DNA of 64,000 nucleotides from Desulfonauticus sp. 38_4375 (GTDB taxonomy: Bacteria; Desulfobacterota; Desulfovibrionia; Desulfovibrionales; Desulfonatronovibrionaceae), in the NCBI GenBank assembly GCA_001507915.1, contig LGER01000001.1, positions 17,357 through 81,356 of the forward strand, written 5' to 3'. How positions within the stretch are numbered: the stretch's first letter is position 1; the number at the start of each line of letters is the position of its first letter. Positions 42,651-51,508 of this stretch are shown in pieces. A program made the translations under genes and the position numbers. The notes beneath the pieces were generated by a model, which saw only the letters and a list, made by a program, of their open reading frames with translations, was not told the DNA's origin and ran no database searches.

Positions 42651-43313
42651 ATGCTATTTCCCCTTTGCCTGGATTTAAGCCAAAAAAAGTGCCTTCTGGT
42701 GGGAATAGGAGAAGTAGGGCAAAGAAAGCTTTCTACTCTTCTAAAATTTAAACCTCTACAGGTAAAAATCATAGACCCCATGCGTCCTTTACCCAAAAAG
42801 TTTAGCCACCTGGACAACATCCAGTTCTATGCCCGGCCCTTTAGTCCAGAAGATTTAGAGGGCATGCACCTGGTATTTGCCTGTACTGACAACAAAGAGT
42901 TAAATCAAAAAATCGCTTCCCTGGCTAAGTCTAAAAACATCTTGGTCAATTCAGCCACCAATCCTCAGGATGGAGATTTTTCCCTGCCAGCTCTCTGGCA
43001 ACAGGATTCCCTGCTATTAGCCATTTCTACCCAAGGACAGAGTCCAGCTTTAGCCAGGCTCATCAAAGAGGAACTGGACAAGTGCCTGGGGAGAGAATAT
43101 GCTCTTTTAGCTGGCCTCATGGGAAAACTTAGGCCTTTGATTTTAAACCATATACCAGAAAACAAAAGGGCCAATTGTTTTAGAAAGCTGGCTAAAACTT
43201 TGCTTCTCCCTTTAAAAGAGCAAAACTGGGAACAGGTAAAAAGAACTATCCTTAAAGAGCTACCGCAAATAGAAGATGTAGTGGGAGATATTATTGATGA
43301 ACTTAAACTTTAG
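42651..43313 (+). CDS. precorrin-2 dehydrogenase / sirohydrochlorin ferrochelatase (Met8/CysG N-terminal type)
   Basis: A 220-residue protein with an NAD-binding start (PLCLDLSQKKCLLVGIGEVGQRKLSTLL), the conserved VFACTDNKELNQKIA and NSATNPQDGDFSLPA segments, and a dimerisation tail. It corresponds to the CysG N-terminal domain (SirC/Met8) that turns precorrin-2 into sirohydrochlorin and possibly inserts iron. Siroheme is needed for dissimilatory sulfite reductase. It is followed by hemX and hemA with overlaps, a known Desulfovibrio order. Confidence 0.92.
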   Translation: MLFPLCLDLSQKKCLLVGIGEVGQRKLSTLLKFKPLQVKIIDPMRPLPKKFSHLDNIQFYARPFSPEDLEGMHLVFACTDNKELNQKIASLAKSKNILVNSATNPQDGDFSLPALWQQDSLLLAISTQGQSPALARLIKEELDKCLGREYALLAGLMGKLRPLILNHIPENKRANCFRKLAKTLLLPLKEQNWEQVKRTILKELPQIEDVVGDIIDELKL

Positions 43314-44121
43314 CATATTTATCATTCTTATTTATTTATTATCCACTTTACTGGGATTTGCCAGTTATCTCAAAAATAATACATCCTTACAAAAAGTAAG
43401 TAAAATATTCTTAGGGCTTGGATTTTTCTTGCATACTGCAGAGCTTAGCTGGAGATATTTACTTCATTTCCCGCAAAGTCTAAATATTGTTCCCTTTTAC
43501 TTTAGTTTGCTGGCCTGGATAATTATATTTTTGCTTTTACTTATTTTTCTAAGGTTAAAGATAAATTTTCTTCTTTTTTTAGCTAGTCCTTTGGCCCTTC
43601 TTTTTTATATGTCTCATTTGCTGTTGAGCTTTAAACTTAAAGGAGTACTCCCAGCAAAAGGAGTAGCCCTCTGGTTTGGCTTACATATTGTTTCTTTGTT
43701 TTTAAGCTTTGCCTTTTTGGCCCTGGCCTTTGGAAGTGGACTTATCTATCTTTATCTGGAAAAAAAAATAAAGACCAAAAGCAAATTGCCTTCCTTTTCC
43801 AAGGACTTACCTTCACTTACCACCTTTGACCGTTTAAATCATCTGGCTGTGGTCTGCGGTTTTCCGCTCTTTAGCCTGGGGGTATTTACTGGATTTATCT
43901 GGGCAATTTTTAGCTGGAAAAGTTTTTTTACCTGGGATCCCAAGGAAATTGTGGCCCTTTTCATCTGGATTTTATATGCCTATCTTTTCCATCAACGTCT
44001 GGCCCTGGGGTGGAAAGGGAAAAAACCCGCAAAAATGGCCATTTTTCTCTTTATTTTATCCTTAATCTCCCTTATGGGAATAAACCTTCTTATGCCAACA
44101 CATCATAGTTTTAGGCCCTAA
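43297..44121 (+). CDS. hemX: HemX/CcsA-like cytochrome c assembly family membrane protein
   Basis: About eight membrane segments in 274 residues. The conserved FFTWDPKEIVALFIWILYA and the terminal HHSF correspond to the WDPKE and haem-binding His regions of the CcsA/HemX family. HemX lies with hemA in many genomes and modulates glutamyl-tRNA reductase levels or haem handling. Start is ATG 43297, just after GGGAGAT; a TTG one codon upstream is less likely. It overlaps the preceding gene by 17 bases. Confidence 0.85.
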   Translation: MNLNFSIFIILIYLLSTLLGFASYLKNNTSLQKVSKIFLGLGFFLHTAELSWRYLLHFPQSLNIVPFYFSLLAWIIIFLLLLIFLRLKINFLLFLASPLALLFYMSHLLLSFKLKGVLPAKGVALWFGLHIVSLFLSFAFLALAFGSGLIYLYLEKKIKTKSKLPSFSKDLPSLTTFDRLNHLAVVCGFPLFSLGVFTGFIWAIFSWKSFFTWDPKEIVALFIWILYAYLFHQRLALGWKGKKPAKMAIFLFILSLISLMGINLLMPTHHSFRP

Positions 44122-44123
44122 CC

Positions 44124-45437
44124 ATGAAAAGTAGTATAATTCTTCTAGGACTAAACCATAAAACCGCCCCTGTAGAAGTAAGGGAAAAATATGCCCTTAG
44201 TCAGTACAATTACAGGGAAAACAATCTGCTCAAGGGAAGCGGTTGTCTCAAAGAATATTTGATTCTCTCTACCTGCAATCGGGTAGAAATATTAGCTATA
44301 GGTAATCCCAAAGAAAAAGTAGTCCAGGAAATCCTAACCTTTTGGACTAGTTATTGTTCTGGCAATAAAGAAGAGCTATACAAACACCTTTATATTTACC
44401 AGGACCTGGAAGCCATCAAACATCTTTTCACTGTGGCTTCTAGCCTGGACTCCCTGGTAGTGGGAGAGCCTCAAATTTTAGGCCAGCTTAAAGACGCCTA
44501 CCGAGAAGCTGTTCAGGAAAACACTACCAAAGTTATTTTAAACCGCTTATTACACAAGGCCTTTTCTGTAGCCAAAAGGGTGCGCACAGAAACAGAAGTA
44601 TCTTCTAGTGCTGTATCCATCAGCTATGCGGCAGTAAAACTGGCTAAAAAAATTTTTGGAGACTTAAATAATTCCACAGTCATGCTCATTGGCGCAGGAG
44701 AAATGGCTGAACTGGCTGCTCTACACTTATTAAATCAGGGAGTAAAAAATATTTTAATAGCCAATAGAACCCTAAGCAAGGGAGAAGAACTGGCTCAAAA
44801 ATTTAAGGGAAAAGCCATCCCCTTTGCTCAGCTTTTAGACTACCTTTCCCAGACTGATATAGTGATAAGCTCCACTGGAGCCCCCCATACTATCCTTCAG
44901 GCCAGAGATTTAAAACCCATATTAAAAAAACGTAAATACAGCCCCATGTTTTTTATTGATATTGCTGTACCTAGAGACATAGACCCGGATATCAATTTAT
45001 TTGATAATGTATTTCTCTATGACATAGATGATTTAAAAGAAGTAGTTGAAGAAAACTTAGTCTATAGACAAAAGGAAGCTGAAAAAGCTAAGTATATCAT
45101 TGAAGAAGAAGTTTATAAATTTAAACACTGGTTAGATAACCTGGAAATAACTCCAACCATAAAAGAATTAATGACCAAGGGAGAAGAAATAGCTCAAAAA
45201 GAATTACATAAAACTCTAAAAAAGATAAACCTTGGAGATAAAGACAAAGAACATATAGAACTTATGCTAAAGTCTATAGTAAGCAAATTATATCAATCCC
45301 CAATTTTATTTTTAAAGAGAAGACAACAGGAAGAAGGTACGGTAGAAAAATATCTTGATGCCTTACGCAAGATGTTTAATCTGGATGAAATAAATTTAGA
45401 AGAAAATAAAAAGATACATGAACACAAAAAGAGGTAA
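44124..45437 (+). CDS. hemA: glutamyl-tRNA reductase HemA
   Basis: HemA reduces glutamyl-tRNA to glutamate-1-semialdehyde, the first committed step of tetrapyrrole synthesis. The 437-residue protein shows GLNHKTAPVEVREK, the catalytic Cys in LSTCNRVE, GEPQILGQLKDAYREA, the NADPH site VMLIGAGEMAELAALHLL and IDIAVPRDIDP. It sits 2 bases after hemX and ends in a Lys-rich tail. Its place beside siroheme synthesis fits the demand of sulfite reductase and cytochromes. Confidence 0.97.
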   Translation: MKSSIILLGLNHKTAPVEVREKYALSQYNYRENNLLKGSGCLKEYLILSTCNRVEILAIGNPKEKVVQEILTFWTSYCSGNKEELYKHLYIYQDLEAIKHLFTVASSLDSLVVGEPQILGQLKDAYREAVQENTTKVILNRLLHKAFSVAKRVRTETEVSSSAVSISYAAVKLAKKIFGDLNNSTVMLIGAGEMAELAALHLLNQGVKNILIANRTLSKGEELAQKFKGKAIPFAQLLDYLSQTDIVISSTGAPHTILQARDLKPILKKRKYSPMFFIDIAVPRDIDPDINLFDNVFLYDIDDLKEVVEENLVYRQKEAEKAKYIIEEEVYKFKHWLDNLEITPTIKELMTKGEEIAQKELHKTLKKINLGDKDKEHIELMLKSIVSKLYQSPILFLKRRQQEEGTVEKYLDALRKMFNLDEINLEENKKIHEHKKR

Positions 45438-45439
45438 TT

Positions 45440-45775
45440 ATGAGATCCTATTATATCGAAGAATTAAACCAGCAGGACATGGAAAAAATAAAAAAGAGTT
45501 TTAAAGAAAAAAAACTAGATAACCCTCTTGATAATCTCTACTGGCTTCCTCTACCCCAAAAGTTCTATACTTCTGAACAGAAAGAACACCTATCCAGCTG
45601 TGGCCCTTATTATTTTCCTTTGGAATTGGGTAAAAACTGGCTAAAGGCCGAACTTTTAATCAGGGCCAGCAATAAAATCAGATGCCAGTGTATCACTTAT
45701 GCCACGCCTGAACAACGAGAATACCTTGTGCAATGGATAAATCAGCTTTTAGCTGAAAATCAAATCTTTATCTGA
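45440..45775 (+). CDS. hypothetical protein downstream of hemA
   Basis: I do not recognise this 111-residue protein. It is soluble, with YWLPLPQKFYTSEQKEHLSSCGPYYFPLEL and a possible C-terminal helix, and two further Cys (in RCQC). It begins 2 bases after hemA and ends the tetrapyrrole operon; the position suggests a local partner, but the same gene could be a lineage-specific protein. It shows no membrane segment or cofactor motif. Confidence 0.8.
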   Translation: MRSYYIEELNQQDMEKIKKSFKEKKLDNPLDNLYWLPLPQKFYTSEQKEHLSSCGPYYFPLELGKNWLKAELLIRASNKIRCQCITYATPEQREYLVQWINQLLAENQIFI

Positions 45776-45849
45776 GTTTTTTTCTTGACCATTATCTTTC
45801 AAGAAGTTATCTAAAGAGTTTGTCTTAAGTTAGCAAGAAGGAGAGAGCA

Positions 45850-45984
45850 ATGAAGAGAACATATCAGCCCAGTAAAATCAAACGTAAAAGAACTCACGGT
45901 TTTTTGGTCAGAATGCGCACTAGAGGCGGAAAACTGGTTATCAAAAGACGTAGGGCCAAGGGCAGAAAAAGATTAACTGTTTAA
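45850..45984 (+). CDS. rpmH: 50S ribosomal protein L34
   Basis: A 44-residue L34, [18 protein letters not shown] and onward, with the usual basic composition and the terminal [17 protein letters not shown] precedes the ATG at 45850. First gene of the rpmH-rnpA-yidD-yidC-khpB-mnmE run. dnaA is not upstream, so the cluster does not mark the origin by itself. Confidence 0.97.
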   Translation: MKRTYQPSKIKRKRTHGFLVRMRTRGGKLVIKRRRAKGRKRLTV

Positions 45985-46337
45985 CCTTTCCCAAAACAAA
46001 ACGTTTATTAAAGCGACCTCAATTTCAAAGATGTTATGAAAGAGGTCGCCGTTTTTTTACCTCTCTGTTTATAGTCTTCATCTGTCCCAACTCTTATGAA
46101 TATGCAAGAGTGGGTATTACTGTAAGTAAAAAAATCGGGAAAGCAGTGGTGCGCAACCGGGTAAAAAGGGTAGTTCGTGAATTTGTAAGGCTATATCAAG
46201 ACCTACTTCCTGGTGGACAGGATATAGTAATTGTGCCTAAAAAACACCCTGTATGGTCCACATTAAAGTTTAAAGATGTGGAAGAAGACTTAAGTTCCTT
46301 TTTTAAGAGCCTGAGGGAAAAAAGTATCATTGTATGA
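45972..46337 (+). CDS. rnpA: ribonuclease P protein component RnpA (non-canonical start, probably ATT)
   Basis: RnpA assists the RNase P RNA in tRNA 5' maturation. The core [20 protein letters not shown] and the preceding [20 protein letters not shown], matching the usual N terminus of Desulfovibrio RnpA, are in one frame, but that frame contains no ATG, GTG or TTG between its last upstream stop (45951-45953) and the GTG at 46110, which would delete a third of the protein. The best start is ATT at 45972, nine bases after AAGGG; it gives 121 residues, a normal length, and overlaps rpmH by 13 bases. The exact start is inferred. Confidence 0.8.
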   Translation: MNCLTFPKTKRLLKRPQFQRCYERGRRFFTSLFIVFICPNSYEYARVGITVSKKIGKAVVRNRVKRVVREFVRLYQDLLPGGQDIVIVPKKHPVWSTLKFKDVEEDLSSFFKSLREKSIIV

Positions 46338-46582
46338 AAAAAGTGCTCTTGTTTTTAATCAAAATTTATCAATATGCCCTTTCTCCTCTCTGGCCTGCCA
46401 AGTGCCGCTTTTACCCTTCCTGTTCTGAATATGCAAAAGAAGCCATCCTGCGCTTTGGTTGTTTAAAGGGCTCTTATCTTTTTCTTAGACGCTTTTTACG
46501 CTGTAATCCTTTTTTTGAGGGCGGAATCGACCCTGTACCTCAACAATTCTATATTTTAAGGAGAAAAAAAATCCATGGATAA
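46334..46582 (+). CDS. yidD: membrane protein insertion efficiency factor YidD
   Basis: An 82-residue YidD with IYQYALSPLWPAKCRFYPSCSEYAKEAI and FLRRFLRCNPFFEGGIDPVP, the complete family signature with three Cys. It helps YidC-dependent membrane insertion. It overlaps rnpA by four bases and yidC by eight. Confidence 0.95.
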   Translation: MKKVLLFLIKIYQYALSPLWPAKCRFYPSCSEYAKEAILRFGCLKGSYLFLRRFLRCNPFFEGGIDPVPQQFYILRRKKIHG

Positions 46583-48185
46583 CAATATTCGAGTACTCTT
46601 GGCTGTGGGTCTATCTTTAGTGGTATTATTACTCTGGAATATAATTTTTCCTCCACCTCAACCTAAACAACAGCCACAACAACACATTACTACTAACTCC
46701 TCCAATACTGTGGCTACTCAACAACCCACTTCTACACCTGCTCCCAGTTATACTCCTTCCAATTTAGGACAAATCAACAACTTATTTGACCCCCAGAAGG
46801 GTAAAAAAATAACCATAGAAACTCCTCTATATCAAGCCATACTTAATACTCAAGGGGGAGTGCTGGAACATTTTGTCTTAAAAAAGTACCGAGTAAGTGT
46901 AGAGAAAAACTCTCCTCATATAGATTTAATCAGCCCTGAAGCTCTGGCCAAAGGACCTCTGGGCATTATCTGGAATCGCATACCTACCTGGTACAAATTC
47001 AACTGGAGCTATCAAGGGGAAAACAAAAAATTAAATCCAGGGGAAAGCACCTCTTTGACCTTTAAAGGTGAATTTGAAGGTATTACCCTCTTAAGGACAC
47101 TCACCTTTTTTGCTGACACCTATCAAGTCAAGGAAGAACTCAAAATCTTAGCTCCTGGAAACAAGGACAATGAAGTAAGTTTTGTAATTTCTACCCTTCC
47201 TCTTACCAGAGAAGAAAACCGTTATAATCCCACCCAGATAGTATACTTGGGGACAGATGGACTAAGTGCAGAAACAGATAAAGATGACCTGGAAAAAGGA
47301 ATTCTAACAGATAACAAGGTAAAATGGGGAGCAATAAGTAATAATTATTTTTTACTGGCTTTAGTGCCTACAAGCAACAATTTTGTCTTTAAAGCAAAGC
47401 TGGAAAAAAATATCTATCGCTTAGCTTTGTCTCAAATCGTAAATAACAATGAAACCACTTTAAATTGTATCTATTATTTAGGACCCAAGGAAGAAAAACA
47501 ACTAGCTTTAGTACCCAACAATCTATCCCAGGCTATACACTATGGGTGGTTTGATTTTATTGCCAAACCACTTATAAAAGTTTTAAACTTCTTTTATACC
47601 TATACTCATAATTATGGGATTGCCATTATTTTACTAACCATTTTAATTAAACTTCTTTTCTGGCCTTTATCCCAAAAAAGCTATAAATCCATGAACCAGA
47701 TGAAAAAGTTACAACCTCTAATGGCTGAAATACGGGAAAAGTACAAAGACGATCGCCAGAAAATGAATGAAGAGATGATGCGGCTGTATCGAACTTACAA
47801 AGTAAATCCAGCTGGTGGTTGTATGCCCATGCTGATTCAAATCCCTGTCTTTTTTGGATTATACCAGGGGCTTTTAGGAGCTATTGAGCTTAGACATGCT
47901 CCTTTTATAACTCACTTGCCCTTTACCAATCTCTTGTGGTTAGCTGATCTTTCTGCTAAAGATCCTTTTTATATTACCCCCTTGATTATGGGGGCAACAA
48001 TGTTTATACAACAAAAGATGACTCCAGCGCCAGGGGACCCAACCCAAGCAAAGGTAATGTTGTTTATGCCTATACTTTTTACCTTTCTCTTTTTAAACTT
48101 TCCATCTGGGTTGGTAATATACTGGCTGGTCAACAATATACTGTCCATTGCCCAACAGTGGTGGATGTTGAAAAAACAGGCTTAA
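46575..48185 (+). CDS. yidC: membrane protein insertase YidC
   Basis: A 536-residue YidC of Gram-negative type: an N-terminal membrane segment (about 5-24), a Gln/Thr/Pro-rich linker, a large periplasmic P1 domain up to about residue 330, and the conserved C-terminal membrane core beginning at FFYTYTHNYGIAIILLTILIKLL with SYKSMNQMKKLQP and the MPMLIQIPVFFGLY segment. It inserts and folds membrane proteins with SecYEG or alone. Confidence 0.97.
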   Translation: MDNNIRVLLAVGLSLVVLLLWNIIFPPPQPKQQPQQHITTNSSNTVATQQPTSTPAPSYTPSNLGQINNLFDPQKGKKITIETPLYQAILNTQGGVLEHFVLKKYRVSVEKNSPHIDLISPEALAKGPLGIIWNRIPTWYKFNWSYQGENKKLNPGESTSLTFKGEFEGITLLRTLTFFADTYQVKEELKILAPGNKDNEVSFVISTLPLTREENRYNPTQIVYLGTDGLSAETDKDDLEKGILTDNKVKWGAISNNYFLLALVPTSNNFVFKAKLEKNIYRLALSQIVNNNETTLNCIYYLGPKEEKQLALVPNNLSQAIHYGWFDFIAKPLIKVLNFFYTYTHNYGIAIILLTILIKLLFWPLSQKSYKSMNQMKKLQPLMAEIREKYKDDRQKMNEEMMRLYRTYKVNPAGGCMPMLIQIPVFFGLYQGLLGAIELRHAPFITHLPFTNLLWLADLSAKDPFYITPLIMGATMFIQQKMTPAPGDPTQAKVMLFMPILFTFLFLNFPSGLVIYWLVNNILSIAQQWWMLKKQA

Positions 48186-48188
48186 AGA

Positions 48189-48270
48189 CCCGGTGATGAC
48201 CTTTATCTTTCCCCTTAAAAAGGGTAATGGACGAAAAAGGGGAACTGTTCTTTGAAAATTAAAAACCGGG
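48189..48270 (+). other. nested inverted repeats between yidC and khpB
   Basis: CCCGGT (48189-48194) pairs with ACCGGG (48265-48270), enclosing TTCCCCTT (48209-48216) paired with AAGGGGAA (48237-48244). There is no T tract, so it is not an intrinsic terminator. It ends about ten bases before the khpB ribosome site and could be a leader structure or a processing site. Confidence 0.4.
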
Positions 48271-48290
48271 AAAAGAGGTAAGGAGTGAGC

Positions 48291-48974
48291 ATGGAGGAAT
48301 TTGTAGAATTCGTCGGTAAGGATGTGGATGAGGCTATCTCCAAGGCCTGTGAGTACTTTCAGACTGAACGCGACTCTCTGGAAATTGAAATTCTAAGCGG
48401 TGGTTCTTCTGGTATTTTTGGTTTGGTTGGGCTAAAAAAGGCAAAAGTTAAAGCCAAAAAACGGGAAAATCCTTTGGAAGTGGAGAACAAGGTTCGGGAT
48501 ATTGTGCAAAACTTAACTAAACCCATTGCCCCCAATTCGCAAATCAATGTGGATTTAAGTAAAGATCCCATTTATGTAAGTATTGAAGAAGAGGAAGATG
48601 CGGGAGTACTCATTGGCAAAGATGGGCAAACTATCTCAGCTGTCCAGTACCTGGCTAACAGGATTATAGCCAAACAATGTCCAGGTATCTCTAGAATCCA
48701 GCTGGACGCTGCTAACTATCGCCAAAGACAAAATGAAAAAATTAAACAAACAGCTCTGGCCTTGGCTCAACGGGCAAAACGTACTGGAAAAACAATGAAA
48801 ACCCAGCCCTTAACTTCCTATCACCGCAGAATCATTCACCTCACCTTGCAAAAGGATAGAGGTATTCAAACCAAAAGCCTTGGAGAAGGCCCGCTGAAAA
48901 GAGTACTCATTATGCCTAAGAAAAAAACAATGCGACGCAAACCAGAACAATTACAAACAAGGCTTACCCAGTAA
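48291..48974 (+). CDS. khpB: RNA-binding protein KhpB/Jag (Jag-N, KH, R3H domains)
   Basis: A 227-residue protein with an N-terminal Jag domain (VGKDVDEAISKACEYF ... GIFGLVGLKKAKV), a KH domain (GVLIGKDGQTISAVQYL near residues 103-119) and an R3H domain (YHRRIIH, about 180-186). KhpB binds RNA and affects cell division and elongation in other bacteria. ATG 48291 is preferred to GTG 48285 because the GTG is inside the AGGAG ribosome site. Confidence 0.93.
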   Translation: MEEFVEFVGKDVDEAISKACEYFQTERDSLEIEILSGGSSGIFGLVGLKKAKVKAKKRENPLEVENKVRDIVQNLTKPIAPNSQINVDLSKDPIYVSIEEEEDAGVLIGKDGQTISAVQYLANRIIAKQCPGISRIQLDAANYRQRQNEKIKQTALALAQRAKRTGKTMKTQPLTSYHRRIIHLTLQKDRGIQTKSLGEGPLKRVLIMPKKKTMRRKPEQLQTRLTQ

Positions 48975-48980
48975 GCACTA

Positions 48981-49014
48981 AAAAAAGGCGAAGCTTAAAC
49001 GCTTCGCCTTTTTT
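48981..49014 (+). terminator. terminator after khpB
   Basis: Perfect 14-base arms AAAAAAGGCGAAGC (48981-48994) and GCTTCGCCTTTTTT (49001-49014), 6-base loop and T tail. It suggests mnmE has its own promoter. Confidence 0.9.
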
Positions 49015-49080
49015 CTTTCCAACACTTCCTAACCCCAAAAAGCCTAAAAAGTATAAAAATTTAATAACAAGGACCCAAAC

Positions 49081-50448
49081 ATGGAGCACCAGAAGGATAC
49101 CATAAGTGCTATAGTTACTCCTCTGGGACAGGGAGGAGTGGGAATCATAAGATTAAGTGGCAAAGAAAGTTTAAATATTGCCCTTCGCTTGTTTAAATCC
49201 AGTCAAAAACACTTTACCAGCCCAAAGCCCTACCGTTTACACCACGGTCATGTTTATTCCACTCAAGGCGAATTGCTGGATGAAGTGTTGTTAGCTTATA
49301 TGCCAGAGCCTGGTTCCTATACTGGAGAAGATGTGGTAGAAATAAATTGCCACGGTGGGCCTGCTATTTTGCAAGCCCTTTTAGAGGAAACCTTAAAGCT
49401 AGGGGCCAGATTGGCCAAACCAGGAGAGTTTACCTATCGGGCTTTCCTCAATGGCAAGCTAGACCTCACCCAAGCTGAAGCTGTAGCTGAACTAATCAGT
49501 GCTCCTACGAAAAAAGCCATTCCCCTGGCTCAACAAAAACTATCTGGACTGTTAAAAGAAAAGATTTCTTCCCTGAGGGCCAATCTAGAGGAAATAAAAC
49601 AACACTTTTGCTTGGCAGTGGATTTTCCAGAAGAAGAACTGGAAATCCTGCCTCCCACTCAATTAAGCCCCCAAATCAAAACCATCCTCAGAGAAATACA
49701 AGAATTAATTACCAACTACGAACAAAAACACATCTACCAGGATGGAGCTCTGGTGGTTCTAACAGGAAGGGTAAATGCTGGAAAATCCAGTTTGTTAAAT
49801 GCTCTTATTGGTAAAGAAAGGGCCCTGGTCACCCCCATTCCAGGAACTACCAGAGACTATTTAGAGGAAGGCATCAATCTTAAAGGACTTCCTGTACGCC
49901 TGGTAGATACTGCTGGTTTGCGTGAAACGCAAGATGAAGTGGAAAATCTGGGCTTAAAAAGAGGCTGGGAGCTTTTAAAACAATGCGATCTTTGCTTATT
50001 GCTAATAGATATTGAAGAAGATTGGAGTGAATTTGAAGACAAAGTACTGGAAAGTATAGAGCAGGAAAAAATTATTCTGGTTATCAATAAAATAGACAAA
50101 GCCGAAACAAAGCCCCTGTGGCTAAATCAATGTAAGTTAGAGCCTATTTTCCTTTCTGCCAAAACCGGTAAAAATCTAAACCTCCTAACCGAACAAATCC
50201 TAAAAAAACTAGTAGGCCAGCAAAAGGAACAGCAATCCCTACTGGTACCCAACCTGCGTCAAAAAATTTGCTTACAGCAAGCCCAGGAGGAACTGGAAAA
50301 ACTACTGCAAAACCTTTCCCAGCTTCCCTATGACCTTTTATCCCTGCACCTGGATGTAGCTATAAGAAAACTAGCGGAAATAACAGGAGAAATAACCACA
50401 GAAGAAACCCTTGAGGCTATTTTCTCCCGTTTTTGTATAGGAAAGTAA
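49081..50448 (+). CDS. mnmE: tRNA uridine-5-carboxymethylaminomethyl modification GTPase MnmE
   Basis: MnmE with MnmG modifies wobble U34 of tRNAs. The 455-residue protein has the N-terminal folate-binding domain (TISAIVTPLGQGGVGIIRLSG), the GTPase motifs GRVNAGKSS, TTRDYLEE and DTAGLRET with NKID, and the C-terminal FCIGK carrying the catalytic Cys. mnmG is not nearby. Confidence 0.97.
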   Translation: MEHQKDTISAIVTPLGQGGVGIIRLSGKESLNIALRLFKSSQKHFTSPKPYRLHHGHVYSTQGELLDEVLLAYMPEPGSYTGEDVVEINCHGGPAILQALLEETLKLGARLAKPGEFTYRAFLNGKLDLTQAEAVAELISAPTKKAIPLAQQKLSGLLKEKISSLRANLEEIKQHFCLAVDFPEEELEILPPTQLSPQIKTILREIQELITNYEQKHIYQDGALVVLTGRVNAGKSSLLNALIGKERALVTPIPGTTRDYLEEGINLKGLPVRLVDTAGLRETQDEVENLGLKRGWELLKQCDLCLLLIDIEEDWSEFEDKVLESIEQEKIILVINKIDKAETKPLWLNQCKLEPIFLSAKTGKNLNLLTEQILKKLVGQQKEQQSLLVPNLRQKICLQQAQEELEKLLQNLSQLPYDLLSLHLDVAIRKLAEITGEITTEETLEAIFSRFCIGK

Positions 50449-50459
50449 TTACAAATATT

Positions 50460-51428
50460 TTACTTATTTTCCTGCAAAAAGGCTTCTATTTCCTTTAGCC
50501 AGGGAAAGCTTTCTGCCCACTTTTCTCTTAAGGGAGTTAAATAGGTTTTAAATTTTTCCCTATCCACCTGAAAAACCTTCATACCGGCTTTTTTTAGTTC
50601 TTCCAGTTGATTTTGTTCCTGCTCTCGAATCAACCTTTTCTCATATTTCGCTGCGATTAACCCTTTACTCTTTAAAATACTTTTTTCTTGAGCAGATAAA
50701 CTCTGCCAGGTTTTCTGAGAAACTAAAAGCAAGGCAGGAGAATAAACATGCCCAGTAAGGGAAAGGTACTTTTGTAAGGTATAGAGCTTAAAGGCATAAA
50801 TAATGTTTATGGGATTTTCCTGACCATCTAAAACACCTTGTTTAAGGGCAGCTAAAGCCTCTCCATAAGGTAAAGGTTGAACAATGGCCCCCAGGTATTC
50901 AAAGGCTTCAATGTGAACCCTGTTTTCCATGGTTCTTAGTTTTAATCCCACCAAATCCTGAGGTACCAATACTGGATGTTTGTTATTGGTAAGATGCCTG
51001 AACCCGTTTTCCCAAAAAGCCAGACCCACCAGCTTAGCTTTATTTAAGGTACTTAAAAACTTTGTACCCAGCTTTCCCTCCAGCACTCTATCTACTTGTG
51101 CATAGGAGGTAAAAACATAAGGCACATCCAGGGCCAGAAACTCAGGAACAAAGTTGCCCACAGGGCCTGTAGAAATAACTGCCAAGTCCACCAAGCCCAT
51201 TTGCAAAGCTTCAATAAGTGCCCTTTCATCTCCCAGTTGCCTGTTGGGAAATATCCTTATTTGCAAATCACCTTTACTTTCCTGCTCCACTAGTTTTTTA
51301 AACTCCAAACTCCCCAGATGATAGGGACTTTGCGTATTGACAGCATGAGCCAGTTTTAACTCCCTGGCTTCTCCTGTGGGTACTCCCAACCATAAAAATA
51401 ACCCTAAAAACAAAATAAGGTGTTTCAT
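50460..51428 (-). CDS. TRAP transporter periplasmic binding protein (DctP family)
   Basis: A 322-residue solute-binding protein with a signal peptide (cleavage after about residue 21, GEA-RE), then LKLAHAVNTQSPYHLG and RIFPNRQLGDERALIEALQMGLVDLAV, including the conserved Arg that binds carboxylates, and NPINIIYAFKLY. Such proteins capture C4-dicarboxylates, sugar acids or other organic acids for TRAP permeases. No DctQ/DctM permease genes are beside it, so it is an orphan here and must work with an unlinked permease. Convergent with mnmE. Confidence 0.9.
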   Translation of the reverse strand: MKHLILFLGLFLWLGVPTGEARELKLAHAVNTQSPYHLGSLEFKKLVEQESKGDLQIRIFPNRQLGDERALIEALQMGLVDLAVISTGPVGNFVPEFLALDVPYVFTSYAQVDRVLEGKLGTKFLSTLNKAKLVGLAFWENGFRHLTNNKHPVLVPQDLVGLKLRTMENRVHIEAFEYLGAIVQPLPYGEALAALKQGVLDGQENPINIIYAFKLYTLQKYLSLTGHVYSPALLLVSQKTWQSLSAQEKSILKSKGLIAAKYEKRLIREQEQNQLEELKKAGMKVFQVDREKFKTYLTPLREKWAESFPWLKEIEAFLQENK

Positions 51429-51508
51429 TTTTTCTCCCTTACTCTAAAACTTGTATTTATCCCAACTTCATATTACCTTTAAACTCAATTTTAAGCATAG
51501 GATAGACC

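Noticed and set aside
45776..45849. Possible replication origin near rpmH
   Set aside because: dnaA is absent upstream and no cluster of TTATCCACA-type boxes is visible; the rpmH-mnmE cluster alone does not define an origin.
46110..46337. RnpA starting at GTG 46110
   Set aside because: Would lack the conserved N-terminal third of RnpA, which is encoded in frame just upstream.
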